DNA from: Rhynchonema sp. JSB1_4
Taxonomy: Eukaryota > Nematoda > Chromadorea > Monhysterida > Xyalidae
NCBI GenBank assembly: GCA_030248065.1
Contig: JASAMV010005530.1
Location: 1-64,000, forward strand
Length of the DNA: 64,000 nt
Direction of reading: 5' to 3'
Shown here: piece by piece, positions 24,501 through 36,900 of the stretch
Position numbering within the stretch: the first letter of the stretch is position 1
How the letters are laid out: each line of letters starts with the position of its first letter
The notes under the pieces: generated by a model
Databases searched by the model: none
What the model was told of the DNA's origin: nothing
Seen by the model: only the letters and a program-made list of their open reading frames with translations
Program-made: the position numbers and the translations under genes

Positions 24501-25822
24501 TTTTGCAACCGGAGTTTTTCATGTAAACCCCCGAGACTCTAGTCGATAAAAGGTGGAAAATCGACCTTTTTGTTTCATACATTTTACCCAAATAGAGCCT
24601 ATTTGGAAATGTTTCCGAATGGAGACCTCGCGGTCGAACCGTAAGCTTTGACATTATACTGGAAAGCATCCCAAACGTAATTGAACGTTATAACAATCGC
24701 TTTGCAAAAATGACCTGCCTGTGCCCTCTTTTGTGAAGAACCCCAGTGCCGTTTTGTTCGATTTTTGGAAAACTTCTATCCGCCCAAGAAGAGTCTCCAG
24801 GGATCTATTTGGAAACGTTTCCGAATAGAGCCATCGGAAGACTCTATTCGGGATCTGTACATGGAACGCTCCAGTGCACGAAAAGACCACATAACGACAG
24901 GGAAACACCGTAAAATGGCAATGACCGAATGAAGGGAAATAGAAACACAATTCTTCAATTTTTCGTGACTTTCTGCCTTACAAAAACTGCGATTGAAACT
25001 TGTGAAATGGCTGCTGCCGTACGTATATTGTACAGGGTATCATGCTGGAATTGAAGTGCTTCGGAAATTACACCCAGTGAGTTCACACAGGACCGCTGTG
25101 CGCGTTCGCCTGAGCCTATGCCGGTGTTTGTCTTGAACTTGATGAAGTGGACCACACACAAAAGCCCGCCCACCGGCCCACCCCGCTCCCCCCCCCAAAA
25201 GTGGACGATTTTGCGGTCAAAAAGACTACATCCAAAAAAAAAAAAAAAAAAACAAAAAAAACCATGTACATTTCTGTGCTCAGACCTGGACGTCGCCATT
25301 CGAACCTAGTGCCGCGTGGACGTGATGAGTGTAGATAATTCCCAGGCATTTGAACTAGCTCCATATCTGACCTGTACAAATTGTTATTGCAGAACAGCAC
25401 GGCCGGAAAGTGCATGCTCGGTGGATAGGTGATGTGCAGACTGGTTGAGATGGGCACGTCGACGAAGTCAATGTATTTGTTCATTCCCTGCCACACCATG
25501 AAACCAGCCGCCGCCAGCAGCAGGCACAACCACATGAGTCTGAAATTATGCGAAGATATTGAACCCAAGCACAACATTTGCGCCAACATCAACGTCGCAA
25601 GTTTTCAACAGGACACGTCACACCACCCGACTTTTGAATACTTGATCCATCCGTCAAGTGCTTGAATCCGTGCATTTGCGTTTCAGAAAAGAAACGTCCC
25701 AATCCTCCTCTGTTTTTTTCATCTGATTGCGTCGTCATTGGTCGATGTGGTTGTGGTGGTTGACGTCTCACGTCATTGTCGATGTAAATGTGGTCATCAG
25801 ACAGAGGGTCGATCCGACCCAT
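18525..25822 (-). CDS. DEG/ENaC-family sodium channel, large extracellular insert
   Basis: Exons in gene order: 25822-25632, 25539-25286, 25109-24982, 24407-24225, 24118-23997, 23781-23699, 23643-23545, 23486-23411, 22857 to about 22307, about 22064-21820, 21754-21645, 21571-21373, 20787-20560, 20514-20281, 20225-20165, 20091-20011, 19943-19777, 19610-19440, 18805-18714 and 18652-18525 (stop TAG). The N-terminus carries ETQMHGFKHL, the family's pre-TM1 His-Gly motif. TM1 is LMWLCLLLAAAGFMVW. Ectodomain hallmarks are YTDYGVCYAIN, LLLNIEAYELSPGP, IVIYNQTELP, a Cys-rich block (RIRQMCKCDAY) and CRANCSEVEM. The pre-TM2 segment is NIVALNVYYKSLS, and TM2 is DIGGTVGLFLGASVMVIFEI, with the G-x-S selectivity-filter region seen as GAS. 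About 1,130 residues are accounted for against 500-800 usually; the excess lies before TM2. Phases do not close at 24982/24407, near 22307/22064 or near 19440/18805, so small exons are missing. An in-frame TAG (21975-21973) raises the possibility of a pseudogene. Confidence 0.82.
19018..19315. mobile_element. Family I foldback with CGGGTTT repeats, copy 1
   Basis: The ends are GGGCTCCACCAGATAGACCC and its inverse, with TA on both sides (19016-19017, 19316-19317). Inside are runs of CGGGTTT in both orientations and a GATAATCGAAAATGTTTCG palindrome. It lies in an intron of the channel gene. A second copy sits in an intron of HOOK at 32589. Confidence 0.82.
20849..21353 (+). mobile_element. Family B hAT-like MITE, copy 3
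   Basis: It lies in the channel intron between the exons at 21373 and 20787. Target duplications are GACAGACT (20841-20848) and GACAAACT (21354-21361), one mismatch. The CAGGGTTGGGC ends are intact. Confidence 0.86.
22069..22309. mobile_element. TTAA-flanked MITE against a channel exon
   Basis: The ends are TTAAAGGTCGGTTTATACT and AGTATAAATAGACCTTAA. On the minus strand the last plausible exon bases (AAATTTAAG) are followed by GTCTATTTATAC, so the element's terminal repeat would itself supply the 5' splice site. The reading phase does not close across this junction. The insertion may therefore have changed or broken local splicing. Confidence 0.65.
22934..23403 (+). mobile_element. Family B hAT-like MITE, copy 4, on a splice donor
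   Basis: A perfect 8-bp duplication, GTTGTACC, lies at 22926-22933 and 23404-23411. Read on the minus strand it is G|GTACAAC: the last base of the channel exon 23486-23411 plus its 5' splice site. The insertion therefore duplicated the donor and now forms most of this intron. Confidence 0.88.
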
Positions 25823-26150
25823 TCTTGGTGTGCCTCCTTATTCGAAGACTATCATGGGTTAGAGAATTATTCCATACCATTTCATTTCGGCTAACCACGG
25901 GCTTGTGATAAGCACGAATCTACAATGAGTCACACCTGGGCTGTGTTGAACTTAAACTTGCACGTATGTGGAACGGAAGGTCGTTGATGTGACGCCATTG
26001 AAATGCAAATAAAGCAGCAGGGACAATATTATGATCATTGCATGCATGCACATGCAAATGCTGTAACTGTTGAAGGCAAAGGAAACCATCCAGAATATTT
26101 GCCGAAGTCATCCAACCAAACCGTGTACTTGAGGTGTCTGTGGAACAAGG

Positions 26151-26230
26151 TTGGATTAAAAAAAATTATTACCGAGCTTTTTAACGTTTTTTTTTAATTT
26201 TTAAGCATTTTTAAGATTTACTGTTTTTAT
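26151..26230 (+). repeat. Family C terminal fragment
   Basis: AAGGTTGGATTAAAAAAAAT is followed by an ATTATTACCGAGC-type stretch that matches the family C end near 7000-7020 with changes. No partner end was found. Confidence 0.4.
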
Positions 26231-26680
26231 TCCCAACCACAAACAGTTCGTTTCACAATGCGTGAAAAATTTCTCGAAATTTAATTGATAAGTGTATTTG
26301 TTGATTACACTTGAGAATATAGGAATAGATGATGCCCATTGTAATCATAATCACTCATAATCAGGTCCATTGTGTGTATACAAACGGGCAGCAGCGAGCT
26401 GATATTTTATACGATGAGCCCGATAGCGTGACAATTCGCGTGTGGGGATAGTCTGTCCACCATGTGCAAGTTCTTATACGAAAAGTATGTATAAAGGCGT
26501 GTCACGGGAAAGGTAAATAATGGGCACATTTTTAGCACAATTACATGAAAGCAGCTCCGTAACCCGCGGTTAGTGACCTCCGGCGCTTTTAGCACGACAA
26601 TATTATGCTGGTTAGCGGATTTGACTTGCTGAAACAAACTGAATGCGCAGTTCATGACTTCAGTTCAGTTTGTTTAGGTA

Positions 26681-26952
26681 TTGGTCGCACAATGACTTTA
26701 TAAGAATTTGTCAATTTTTTTCCTGATTCGTAAAGGGAAAGTGACGGGGCAATGACGTTGCGTTGCGTGATCGCACACAAAGCATGTAGTAAAGAGAATG
26801 TTTCAGACCTGCGCAACGTTGTTGATTTGCTAGATTATTTTTAGCTGAAAATGTTTTGTGAGAGCCACAAATAGCACAGTGGTTAAGAGTGACTGAACTT
26901 GAAAATCAGGATTGATTTGATGAATATACTTATATGGCCATTGTGCGACCAA
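26681..26952. mobile_element. Family F MITE, TA target, copy 3
   Basis: It begins TTGGTCGCACAATGAC and ends CATTGTGCGACCAA, with TA at 26679-26680 and 26953-26954. It is closely similar to copy 4 at 46708 through its whole length, including AATAGCACAGTGGTTAAGAG, which resembles a tRNA A box. Confidence 0.86.
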
Positions 26953-27514
26953 TAGTTTAGTAGAGCCATAAATTGTACAGCATTGTTAGAAGAACAATCT
27001 ACAGAAACGAAATACAAACGCCGCAGGTGTTTTTTTAGAACAAAAGCAACAGCATGCACAAAAACATGCATTTTTCACCAAAAAAGGTGAGAAAATTATA
27101 AGAAAGTTGTGCAATAATAAAAATGTGAACTTACGTTTCTACTTTTTAAAAATCGAAAGCATGGCGAGCTTTTTTAAAAGAAAATTTTTTTCAGCCCAGC
27201 GCCCTGCTTTTGAGCCTAATCAGATCACTGTTCAATTGTTTGGTTCACCGGTTTCCTGGTGGTGTAACCAACCAAACCCGTCCATCACTACATATGTACA
27301 GGTTGCTTGCCATGGTTTTTACAATGACATCACATGGGATTTTGGACTTTCCAGCAACATAATTCAATTTTGCTCAAGTAATTTTGTATTTCTTGCTGCA
27401 ACGATGTAATCAGATCATGCTGGATGTGCTGTACTTTAAAATAGCAATGTGCGTTTGCTTTTTGACAGTGGACGATGTCCCATCAGAGCGAAAAAATTTT
27501 TATCAGCAACTTCA

Positions 27515-27572
27515 ACACCTTAGCTGGTAAGAGCGCAATGCAACGGTTACATGGTGGACCTGGGTTTGAGAG
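27515..27572 (+). repeat. tRNA-like segment, possible SINE relic
   Basis: CCTTAGCTGGTAAGAGCG resembles a Pol III A box, and CTGGGTTTGAGAG downstream resembles a degenerate B box at tRNA-like spacing. No complete cloverleaf can be drawn. Confidence 0.25.
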
Positions 27573-27967
27573 AAAGTTGAAGAGAACAACTATTTACTCA
27601 AAGAGGATTTTGGAATGTTGGAATGACAAACTGAGTTCACGTGCGTAAGAATAGTGGCAAGCTTTTGAATTACATCTGAAAAAAACAGTATTATGCCCGC
27701 AGGTCTGACATTTGGGGATATAACACAGTTTTAGCAAGTTTTTGGTTGACTTCGTTCTTCTCCGGAATTCATGCTCGGTTTCGGCTCCCTTGATTCGAAC
27801 TCCGAAAAGAACCGGAAAACGAATCAAAAGAGAAAACATAGGGTTTGAGTCACAAAAACTAAAATCAAAACGATCAAAAAGTAAGATCTTAAAAAGCAAC
27901 GGAAACTCAAAAGCACATCATATAATTGCCGCGACGTGGCAACTCTGAGGTCGGAGTCACTGGTGCC

Positions 27968-30900
27968 ATGGATTATGACCACGAGGAAACGTTTTTCAAC
28001 CTTTCCGCATGGGTAAATTGGGGGATTATAAATTTGATAATTTATGCTTTTCCTCTGTCTGTGATAAAAATGCGTCACTTTCAGTTGGCAACCCTCGGCC
28101 CAGCGACGACCGTTTCTGAAGAAAGTCTTTCATCCGGAGTGTCGATTGCCGAAGCATTATCTCGAATGTTGGTTCACTATCTTTGTGGCTTGTGGGTGGG
28201 TTGGGTTGGGTACCGTATTGTCGGAAATAGAACCCGGGGCCGGGGGGTCTATTTTTTCACTGGGGTCATTTTGGGGGGTTCAATTTATGGGGGGGTCAAT
28301 TATTGGGGGGGTTATATTTTTCATTTGGCCCCCCGACGAAAAAAATCAATGTTAATAATGCCCATAAAAATGGCTTGTTTTCGGTATTTTCTAACTTCAA
28401 CAGCGGCAATTATGCTTAAAAAGCTGTGTTCTGTTGTGTACGTAAGCTTAAACAACGTTTGACACAACAACACAGCCCTACCATACCACTAATCTGTGGT
28501 ACGGTGAAGGTTGGGGGTGGGGTTCTATTAATGGGGGGGTCAATTAATGGGGGGGTTCTATTTTTGATTTCGAGCCATTTAGGGGGGTCAATTAATGGGG
28601 GGTTCTATTTCCGACAATACGGTACGGCACAAGGTTACTACCGTAAAACCTAAAATACAAGGGGGGCTGTATTTTTTCACTGACCCCTTTTAGGGGGGGC
28701 TGTATTTTTGGGGGGCTCTATTTTTGGGGGGGGCTGTATTTTTTCGCTGCCCAAAATCTCAAAAAATGTTCCAAAAAATACCAGTAAAATGGAGTTCTGT
28801 CAGGGTGTTAGTGGTCATTATTGAGTGTTTTTAGGTGCAGATCTTCCATAAAAGGCTTTACGTCATCATATACTCAACCACAAACGTTGTACACAAGGTG
28901 TCTTACACAAGAACTTGACTTTACGACCCCCCAAGCGGGGAATTCCAAGTTGGGGGGGGCTGTATTTTTGGGGGGGCTCTATTTTTTCACTGACCCCTTT
29001 TAGGGGGAGGGAGCTGTATTTTTGGGGGGGCTCTATTTTTGGGGGGGGCTCTATTTTAGGGAATACGGTACCGTGTTGTCGGAAATAGAACCCGGGGGGT
29101 CCATTTCTTCACTGGGGTCATTTGGGGGGTCAATAATTGGGGCGGGTTATATTTTTCATTTGGCCCGCCGACGAAAAAAATCACTTTTAGTAATGCCGCT
29201 AAAAATGGCCTGTTTAGGGTATTTTCTGCCTTTAACAGCGTTAATTATGCTTAAAAACCCGTATTCTGCTGCATACGCAATCTTAAACAACGTTTGACAC
29301 AACAACACAGCTTTACCGTACCACTAATCTGTGGTATGGTGAAGGTTGGGGGTGGGGTTCTGTTAATGGGGGGTCAATTAATGGGGGGTTCTATTTTTGA
29401 TTTCGAGCCATTTGGGTGGGGTTCAATTAATGGGGGTTCTATTTCTGACAATACGGTACAACAAGACAAAAAAGGTTTTTTTCAAAAAGTGTTTGTTTAG
29501 AAAAACAAAAATTAAGCACGCACAGGATCAGAGTTCTCAAACGGGCTGGACAAGTCGGCTAAAAGTCCGGCCCGGCCCGGTGGAGAGCTGTAGTACCGTA
29601 TTGTCGGAAATAGGTAGAACCCCATCAATTACCGTAAAAACCTAAATACAGCCCCCCCGGAATAGGGTTAGAGAGATGTCGGGTGTCGGGTGTCGGCTGT
29701 CGGGTGTCGGGTGCCAAAAAAGTGTAGGTGTCGGGTGTCGGGTGCCTCCAGGTGTCGGGTGTCGGGTTTTTTGGGACCCGACACCCGACAGCCGACACCC
29801 GACACTTACGGTTCAAAACATCAGTTTTGCCGAGAAAAGAATTTTGAGAAAAAATTTTCTTCGAACCAAATGTTTCAGAAGACGCAGAATGTGACATTTT
29901 GGTGTTTATTTCGTGTGAAAATACTTGAATTCAGTCACTTGATCCAAAAAATCGCACTAATAATGCGAAGGAGCAAACATTTGCCTGTTTTTGGTCCAAA
30001 AACAGGTGTCGGGTGTCGGGTTTTTTCCAAAAACTAGATGTCGGGTGTCGGGTTTTTTTGGAACTGTCGGGTGTCGGGTGTCGGCTTTTTTTCTCAAATG
30101 TCGGGTGTCGGGTGTCGGGTATTTCCAGATGTCGGGTGTCGGCTGTCGGGTGTCGGGTACCCCCCGACCTCTAACCCTACCCCGGAATAGAGCCCCCCCG
30201 TAATACAGCCCTCCCCCAAAAGGGGGTCAGTGAATTAATAGAGCCCCCCCCCCGGAATAGAGCCCCCCCCTAAGTAACATCCCCTATACTGTAGTGAATT
30301 AAGGCTTGATAGTGGTGTACAGGTACATTTATGCACGTTTGTTGTTCGTTCAGAGCACATAATACGCCTCCTATTGACGAATAGACACGAATAAATGCGA
30401 TTACAAGCGAAAAAACATCCTTTCAAACCCCTTTTTAGGGGTTTTTGGGGGTATTTCTGGGAAAAATTTTTCAGGTTCGGGTCAGTGAATTAATAGAGGC
30501 CCCCCGGAATAGAGCCCCCCCCCGTAATAGAGCCCCCAAAATGGGGTCAGTGAGTTAATAGAGGCCCCCTTCTATTTAGGTTTTTACGGTACCCCACCCA
30601 AATGGCTCGAAATCAAAAATAGAACCCCCCATTAATTGACCCCCCGTTTCGTACACAACAGAAACAGCTTTTTAAGCATAAATGTCGCTGTTAAAGTTAG
30701 AAAATACCGAAAACAAGTCATTTTTAGGGGCATTATTAACAATTATTTTTTTCGTTGGGGGCCAAATGAAAAATATAAGCCCCCAATACTTGACCCCCAT
30801 AAATTGAACCCCCCAAAATGACCCCAGTGAAAAAAACCCTCTGCGGGTTCTATTTCCGACAATACGGTAAGTCGGCCCGTTCCTGCCCGTTTTGGCTTTT

Positions 30901-33900
30901 GAGGCCGGCCGCGGCCGATTTGAAATCCAAAATACCGGATCGGCACCGCCCGATTTTGACGACAAATGTAAAAATGGTCCAAAAATGCCAAAATTCGCAA
31001 AAATTTTCTTATGCAAGCATTTTTTTGTTTTTGTGATTCGGTTTCTGTGGAGGAGGACTCAGTCAAAGTAAACTGTCCAAAATTTTTCGCATTTTTTGCT
31101 GTTTTCAGCTTTTTCACTTTTCGAAACCTCATAACAGGGCCGACCGGGTATTGCCGGGCCTACCACCCTAGCGGGCTGGGCGACCGGGCCTGGCCGAGTT
31201 GCCTCTGCTCCTCTGACCAATCGGAAAAACCGTTTTTTTCCTGGTAAAAACTGCAAAAACTTTTTTCAGAGCCCGATAAATTTCCAAAATTAATTACAGA
31301 AAAGTTACCGGTAATTTAATTCCCCCGAAAAATGTGTTTTTTGGTCTAAAATGGCGAAAAATAGTTTCTCGAGGGTTCGAAACCTTGTTACAAAATCGCT
31401 TAAAGATGGGGTTAAAACAGATGAAAACACGGGTTTCACTGGCCCAAAATACACGCGCGGCACTTGCTAAGCCATAAACAGAGCCAAAATTGCCTAAAAG
31501 TAGGCCTTTCGCCGATCGGAATTCCTTTAGTTCTTACAATTTATACGAAAAATCGGTCAAAAATTTGAGTTACTGACCCGCCAGGCACCATGGGGTGGGT
31601 TTGAGAGGCAGTGCTGTGGAGGGGGTGGGGGATCCCCCGCCAAAGGTACAGTATCTCCCCTCTCCGGTACGGTATGTGGCCCCCCGCGCGCTGAGGTACA
31701 GTATCTACTCCAATTTTTCCAAAATTTCACCCCAAAAGTACCCTTTTTGTCCAAAATGGCCAAAAATCGGTCAAAATCTTCCGAAAGTGCAAAAATTTGC
31801 GCGCTCCGCGTGATTTATGCACATTTTAACCCATAAACATTGATTTCTCGCGAAAGTAGTATGGTACAGTAACTCCCCCTGACAGTTCTTTCGCCCCCAC
31901 CCCCACCCCAAATCGGATTCCCCCAAAATTCTGGGTGCAGTACCCCGGTATCTCCTGGTGTTTTTGCCGCCAGGTGCAGTATCCCCCCTCAGAAGTAATC
32001 ACGGCAGAGGGGAAGCAAGGTCACCACCGGAGACGTTCTTTCTTAATTTAAGACTGAAATAAAAACTACCTCATTCCAGCGATCGCAACTACTTCACGTC
32101 TGAATGGCTGTCCGGCATTCACGACGTTCAGGAAAGCGATCCGTGGCAACTGAAGGCCACGAATCTGCGCAGAATCCACAAACAAATATCCTCCTACATC
32201 AACGATGTGCTGGAAATGTCGTTTCTGCTCGAAGATCCAGTCAACATCAATGATATCGGTTAGGGTTTTTGATTGGCGTTGACAAACTATTGTGATCAGT
32301 TTATGCTGCTAAGGAGACTGGAGGGAAGACTCATAAGCAGACTCATGGATCTGATGGTAAAGCAGATTACACGGAATCCCCGTAATGAGCCTTTCCAACA
32401 GAGCTGTTTCGCAGGAGGACTTATAATTATGCACGTTGTATATATTCTCCGCGTGTATTCAACCTAAGCCCAAGCCTTGGTTCAGAACCAAGTTCCAGCT
32501 GGATTCCGTTCAATCCGTTTTATTTTCAAATCCATAATGAGTCTTCCCCCCAGCACGCAAGAATCCGTTTTGTTTATAATGAGTTTTAGGGCTCCACCAG
32601 ATAGACCCGAAACCCGAAACATAAATTTTTTCTATGTCCATGTTTCGGGTTTCGGGTTTTGAAAAAAAAACCCGAAACACGAAGCATGATAATCGCAAAT
32701 GTTTCGACTGACTGTATAAATTGTTCACGTCAGCTACAAGTGGCAAGACCAAAACATTTTCGATTATCATGCTTTGTGTATCGGGTTTTTTTTCAAAACC
32801 CGAAACATGGACATAGAAAAAATTTATGGGTCTATCTGGTGGAGCCCTTACCTTCCCTTAAATTTTTTTCATCTATAAAGCTTCTCAAGCAAAATTTGTA
32901 ACAAAAGTTTTTGCAGATCAGACGCAGAAACGTATTTTTCAGCGCAAAACGTCAGCAAACTGGAGCTGTGCAAGCTGCTCACGCTGCTGGTGAACATCGC
33001 CGTCAACTGTCCGCGCAGTCAGGACTTCATTCAAAACATGATGGTGTTGGACGAATCCGTTCAACGTTCGGTCATGCAGGCCATCAAGAAAGCGGTGTGT
33101 TTTCTTTTCTTTTTTATTTTTGGTGACGAATTTAATTGAAGAGAAAGCCATGTGTTCAGCAGGATGTCGATCATGGTCACAGCAGTGGTGCGAGCAGCTC
33201 GACTGAACAGCACGCGGTCAGCTAGCGGCTTTAATTTTTTTTTGCTCGATTTTTTGTGAATCGCAAAAGATTGAAAACACTTTTTTGACGTTTTAGAATG
33301 CGCCAGCACCATCATCACGTGAGCTCATCAAAATGAAGGCGGAATGCGAAGAGCTGCACAAACGTTGCTTTGCACTTGATAATCAGGTTCTGCCTTTGTT
33401 TTTAATTTTTCAACTGAAGGAAAAGCGTTTTGCTTCAAAGTCCATTCTGCTTACAGATCGCACTGCTGCAAGAAGAAAAACAAATGCTGTCCATGGAAAA
33501 CAAGTCGCTTCTCACTCGCATCAGCACAAACTCGTCGCAAAAGGTCATTCATTGCATAAATGCATTCTTGCCGCGTCATTGGGTTTTTTCTTCAACACTA
33601 GAAAAACGAACGGTGAAATATTTTGCGCATATTTTTTGAAAAGAAACACGCAATTTTATCCTCAAAGGGCACCGATGATGAGGCCGGTTCATCATCACGT
33701 GACAGTCCGAATATGCGAAGGGTGAATGATCTGTCGTCAAAGCTTGAACGCTGCCAGAATGAACTATACAAAGCCGAAAGTGGTGCGTTCGTTTGTGTGG
33801 AAACGTCGATGACGTAAAAGTAACACTGCGCCAACACGAGCCCGATTTCGGAGGTGGCAGATTAGTGACACATTCATGCGTGGCTGCTGATTTGGAAAAT

Positions 33901-36900
33901 CTTGCACATTGCAGAAGACAACGTGGTGCATGAGGCTTATCACTTTCTATTCGTTTTGTAAGCACACCACCTCCGAAATCGCGCTCGTGTAGTTTGCCTT
34001 ATACCGCTGGCTGGTGCCGTTCTGACCAGCAGATTTTCCGATTTTACGTGCTAATGGCAGCAGGTAAAAAATGAAACCATAAGCCCTCCACTGCACCACA
34101 TCGCACGTACTGAGATGACAATCAGTTTCTGGGTGCAAATAAAATTATTAAGGTGCCATAATGCATTAGGTCACAGCCAAAAAAAACATAATTAAGCTCG
34201 ATTCCAGCCAGGGTTTTTTGCCACTAATATTGGCTCATTGTGCCACTAAAATTTTTGAATGGGCCACTAGATTTTTCGGCAAATGAGCTACAAATGGGCC
34301 CATTTTGGAAAAAAAACCCTGATTCCAGCCAACGAAGACCTCCATCTCAAGCTCGAAACTGCCGTCCGTCATCGCGATGAGTTGAACAGAAAGGTTCGGG
34401 GTTTTTTGTTTGTTCTTGCAAAAGTTCTGTTTTTTTCTTCAATTTGTTCGTGCAGGGTGTTGCACATCAGCTTGATTTCGCGTCATTTTACCCGTGGTAG
34501 GGCTGCCTGTTTTTTTTGAGAACGCCTTTTTTCCCTTAGGCCGCTCTCTGACAAAAGCAAAAAGTTCAACACAACAGCAACTCCTTAACCACGGGCCTAA
34601 ACCACAGTGATGCTCAAACAAAATGTTTCAGAGGCTGTTTGGAGTGCGCTGTGGATGATGACTACGCTGAAAAACTTTTTGCTTTTTGCTTTTGTCAGAG
34701 AGCGGCCTAACGCCAAGAAAAGGAATTATTTAGCTTCAAAAATGGTTCACTAATAACATAAAAGCCAGGGAAGGAATGAGCAAAACAATCAGACATGAAA
34801 AGTAAAATGATGAACATTAAATAATAATCAACAATTTGTTTGCGACAACACGTATTATTATTCAGATGGAGTGCCTGCAAACAGTTGAGGATGACTATCG
34901 CAAACTCAAAGACGAATGTGACGAGCTAAGGTCGCGCACGGCTGATTCGAAAAAGTTGGAGGCGACCGTGGAAGCGTACAGACGGAAAATTGGTAAGTGT
35001 TTTGTTTGTGTTCCGCTGATAAAGTTCGATTGTGCTATTTTTTGTGTATTTTATGTGTATCTGTCTGCACTATCAAGAACTGGCTTTGTCATAGCATAAG
35101 ATTTACATATTTGAAGTTAAAAAAATATTAATTTATTTTACTAAAAACGCAAGTGTTGATAAGCAAAGGCATTATTTTTTTAAAAAATATTGATTTCTTC
35201 AGAGGAGCAATCCGATCTGAAGGCTCAAGTGAAGATTCTCGAAGACAAGAATGACAACTACATGCGAAGTGTGATTGAGTTGGAAGAGGTGCGTGCTTCT
35301 GTATGTTGTTTCTCTTCCAATAATTATTTGTGTGTTTTTCTCTTCAAAATTATCGTGCTTCTCAGGAGCAACGCAAAACGGCCAATCTGCGGACGCAACT
35401 GGAGGCCTACAAACGTCAGGTAAGCGTCGAAAACGATTTAAAAAAAGCACATAATCGAAAGTTTCGTCCCGGATTCCAAATTTTTGCATGGTTTAAATTT
35501 TAAAAAAACTAATTTTTAAACCCGCTACTTCAGGTCACTGAGATGGACGCTAAATTATCGGCTGAAGTGCGTCGCGCCGACAAGGCCGCTTTTGACGCCC
35601 AGTCAGCGATTGATAAATTGGAGATTGCCAATGAGGTACGATTTGGTACGCTGCAAACTCGGGCAGTTTGCCGGGAAAAAAACGTGCGCAACACGCGCTT
35701 TTCGTTCAGGAACGTGCGCGCGTGTCTTCGGAGCGCGACTATTACAAGGAGTACTCGGAAGAACTGAAAGCGGCAAAGGACGAAATGATCATCGGCAAGT
35801 TTCGTTGGCGTAAATCATAGTTTTTTAGACACTTTTTAGGTGCAATTTGCACCTAAAAAATCAGAATTGCACCTAAAAATTTAGGGTTAGGTGCAAGGTT
35901 GCACCTAAAATTTTGGGCCCTTATTTGCTTAGTTTAGCATTTATACAGCATCTTTTAAGGTTGGAAAGCTTAGAAACAAAAAATGCGCTGCGCGGCTTTT
36001 CATTCCTTCCAATAAATTCCATCGAAGCATTTGGTCGACATCGACAAAAAATATTGATCTGATTGATTGATTTCGTACACAGTTAGTACCTGGTGTGCTA
36101 GTGATAAGATTCAAAACAAATACATGCTGTGCTAGGATCAGTGTAGTTCCTGGTCCTGCGAGGCGGTTAGTGAACCTGCCCACTTTGTCGGTGCGGCGGT
36201 TAGTGTACCTCCCTGTGGGGGGAAGAAGGGGGGAAGACCAGAATTCAGGAAAACGTCCTTCTTTGAGGTCAATAATTTGACATATTTTTGCTCTTTTTTG
36301 GAAAAAATTCTCCATAAATAGGGTGTTTTGGCGACTTTTGACAACATTGACCTGAAAATTACCCACTTTAGGCCTAAAAATGCCCATCTTGGGCTAAAAA
36401 TGCCTTATTTTAGGCAAAAATTGCGGCGGTTAGTGCACCTGGTGCGGCGGTTAGTGTACTAGTGTACCTTGGTCGCGGCGGTTAGTGTACCTTAGGAGGG
36501 GACCCCCTCCCCCCAGAAACTACACTGACTAGAACTAGAGCAGAGCATGACAACAGTATTAGATACCCACACAAAGTAAATGAACAGCGAAAGTAATTGA
36601 TTCGTACGTGACCCCCAAATGTGGATATGGTGACATGAAAATTTTACTGTTTCGTTTCCTTCTCAATCGGTTCTCAATAATGAAACTAGTACAAAACGTG
36701 CTACAAAATGTTGAACTTTCCCTGAAAAGTTTGCTTTTGCTAAAGGAAAAGGCATTCATTGCTTTACAACTTTATTGAACTTCTAAAAGCACGCAAATAG
36801 CATTGAACACACAACCTGGCAAAAAAGCCTAAAATTGGCGTTTTTTGTCCAAAATAGGGGTTGCACCTACTTTGGCCAGCTTGCACCTAAAAATTGGGGG

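Larger units (their letters stand above)
25823..27967. other. Divergent intergenic region between channel and HOOK genes
   Basis: About 2.1 kb separates the start codons, so both promoters should lie here; none can be pinpointed. It contains a family C fragment (26151-26230), family F copy 3 (26681-26952) and a tRNA-like segment (27515-27572). A 100-codon open frame at 27107-27409 has no recognisable similarity and is not called. Confidence 0.4.

Noticed and set aside
27107..27409. 100-codon plus-strand open frame upstream of HOOK
   Set aside because: No similarity, no signal peptide and no splice support; likely chance.
28426..29645. Gly/Leu-Tyr-Phe-rich open frames
   Set aside because: They are translations of G-run repeats.
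29676..30165. CRISPR-like appearance of the TGTCGGG array
   Set aside because: Units are short, contiguous and lack spacers; the setting is a eukaryotic intron.
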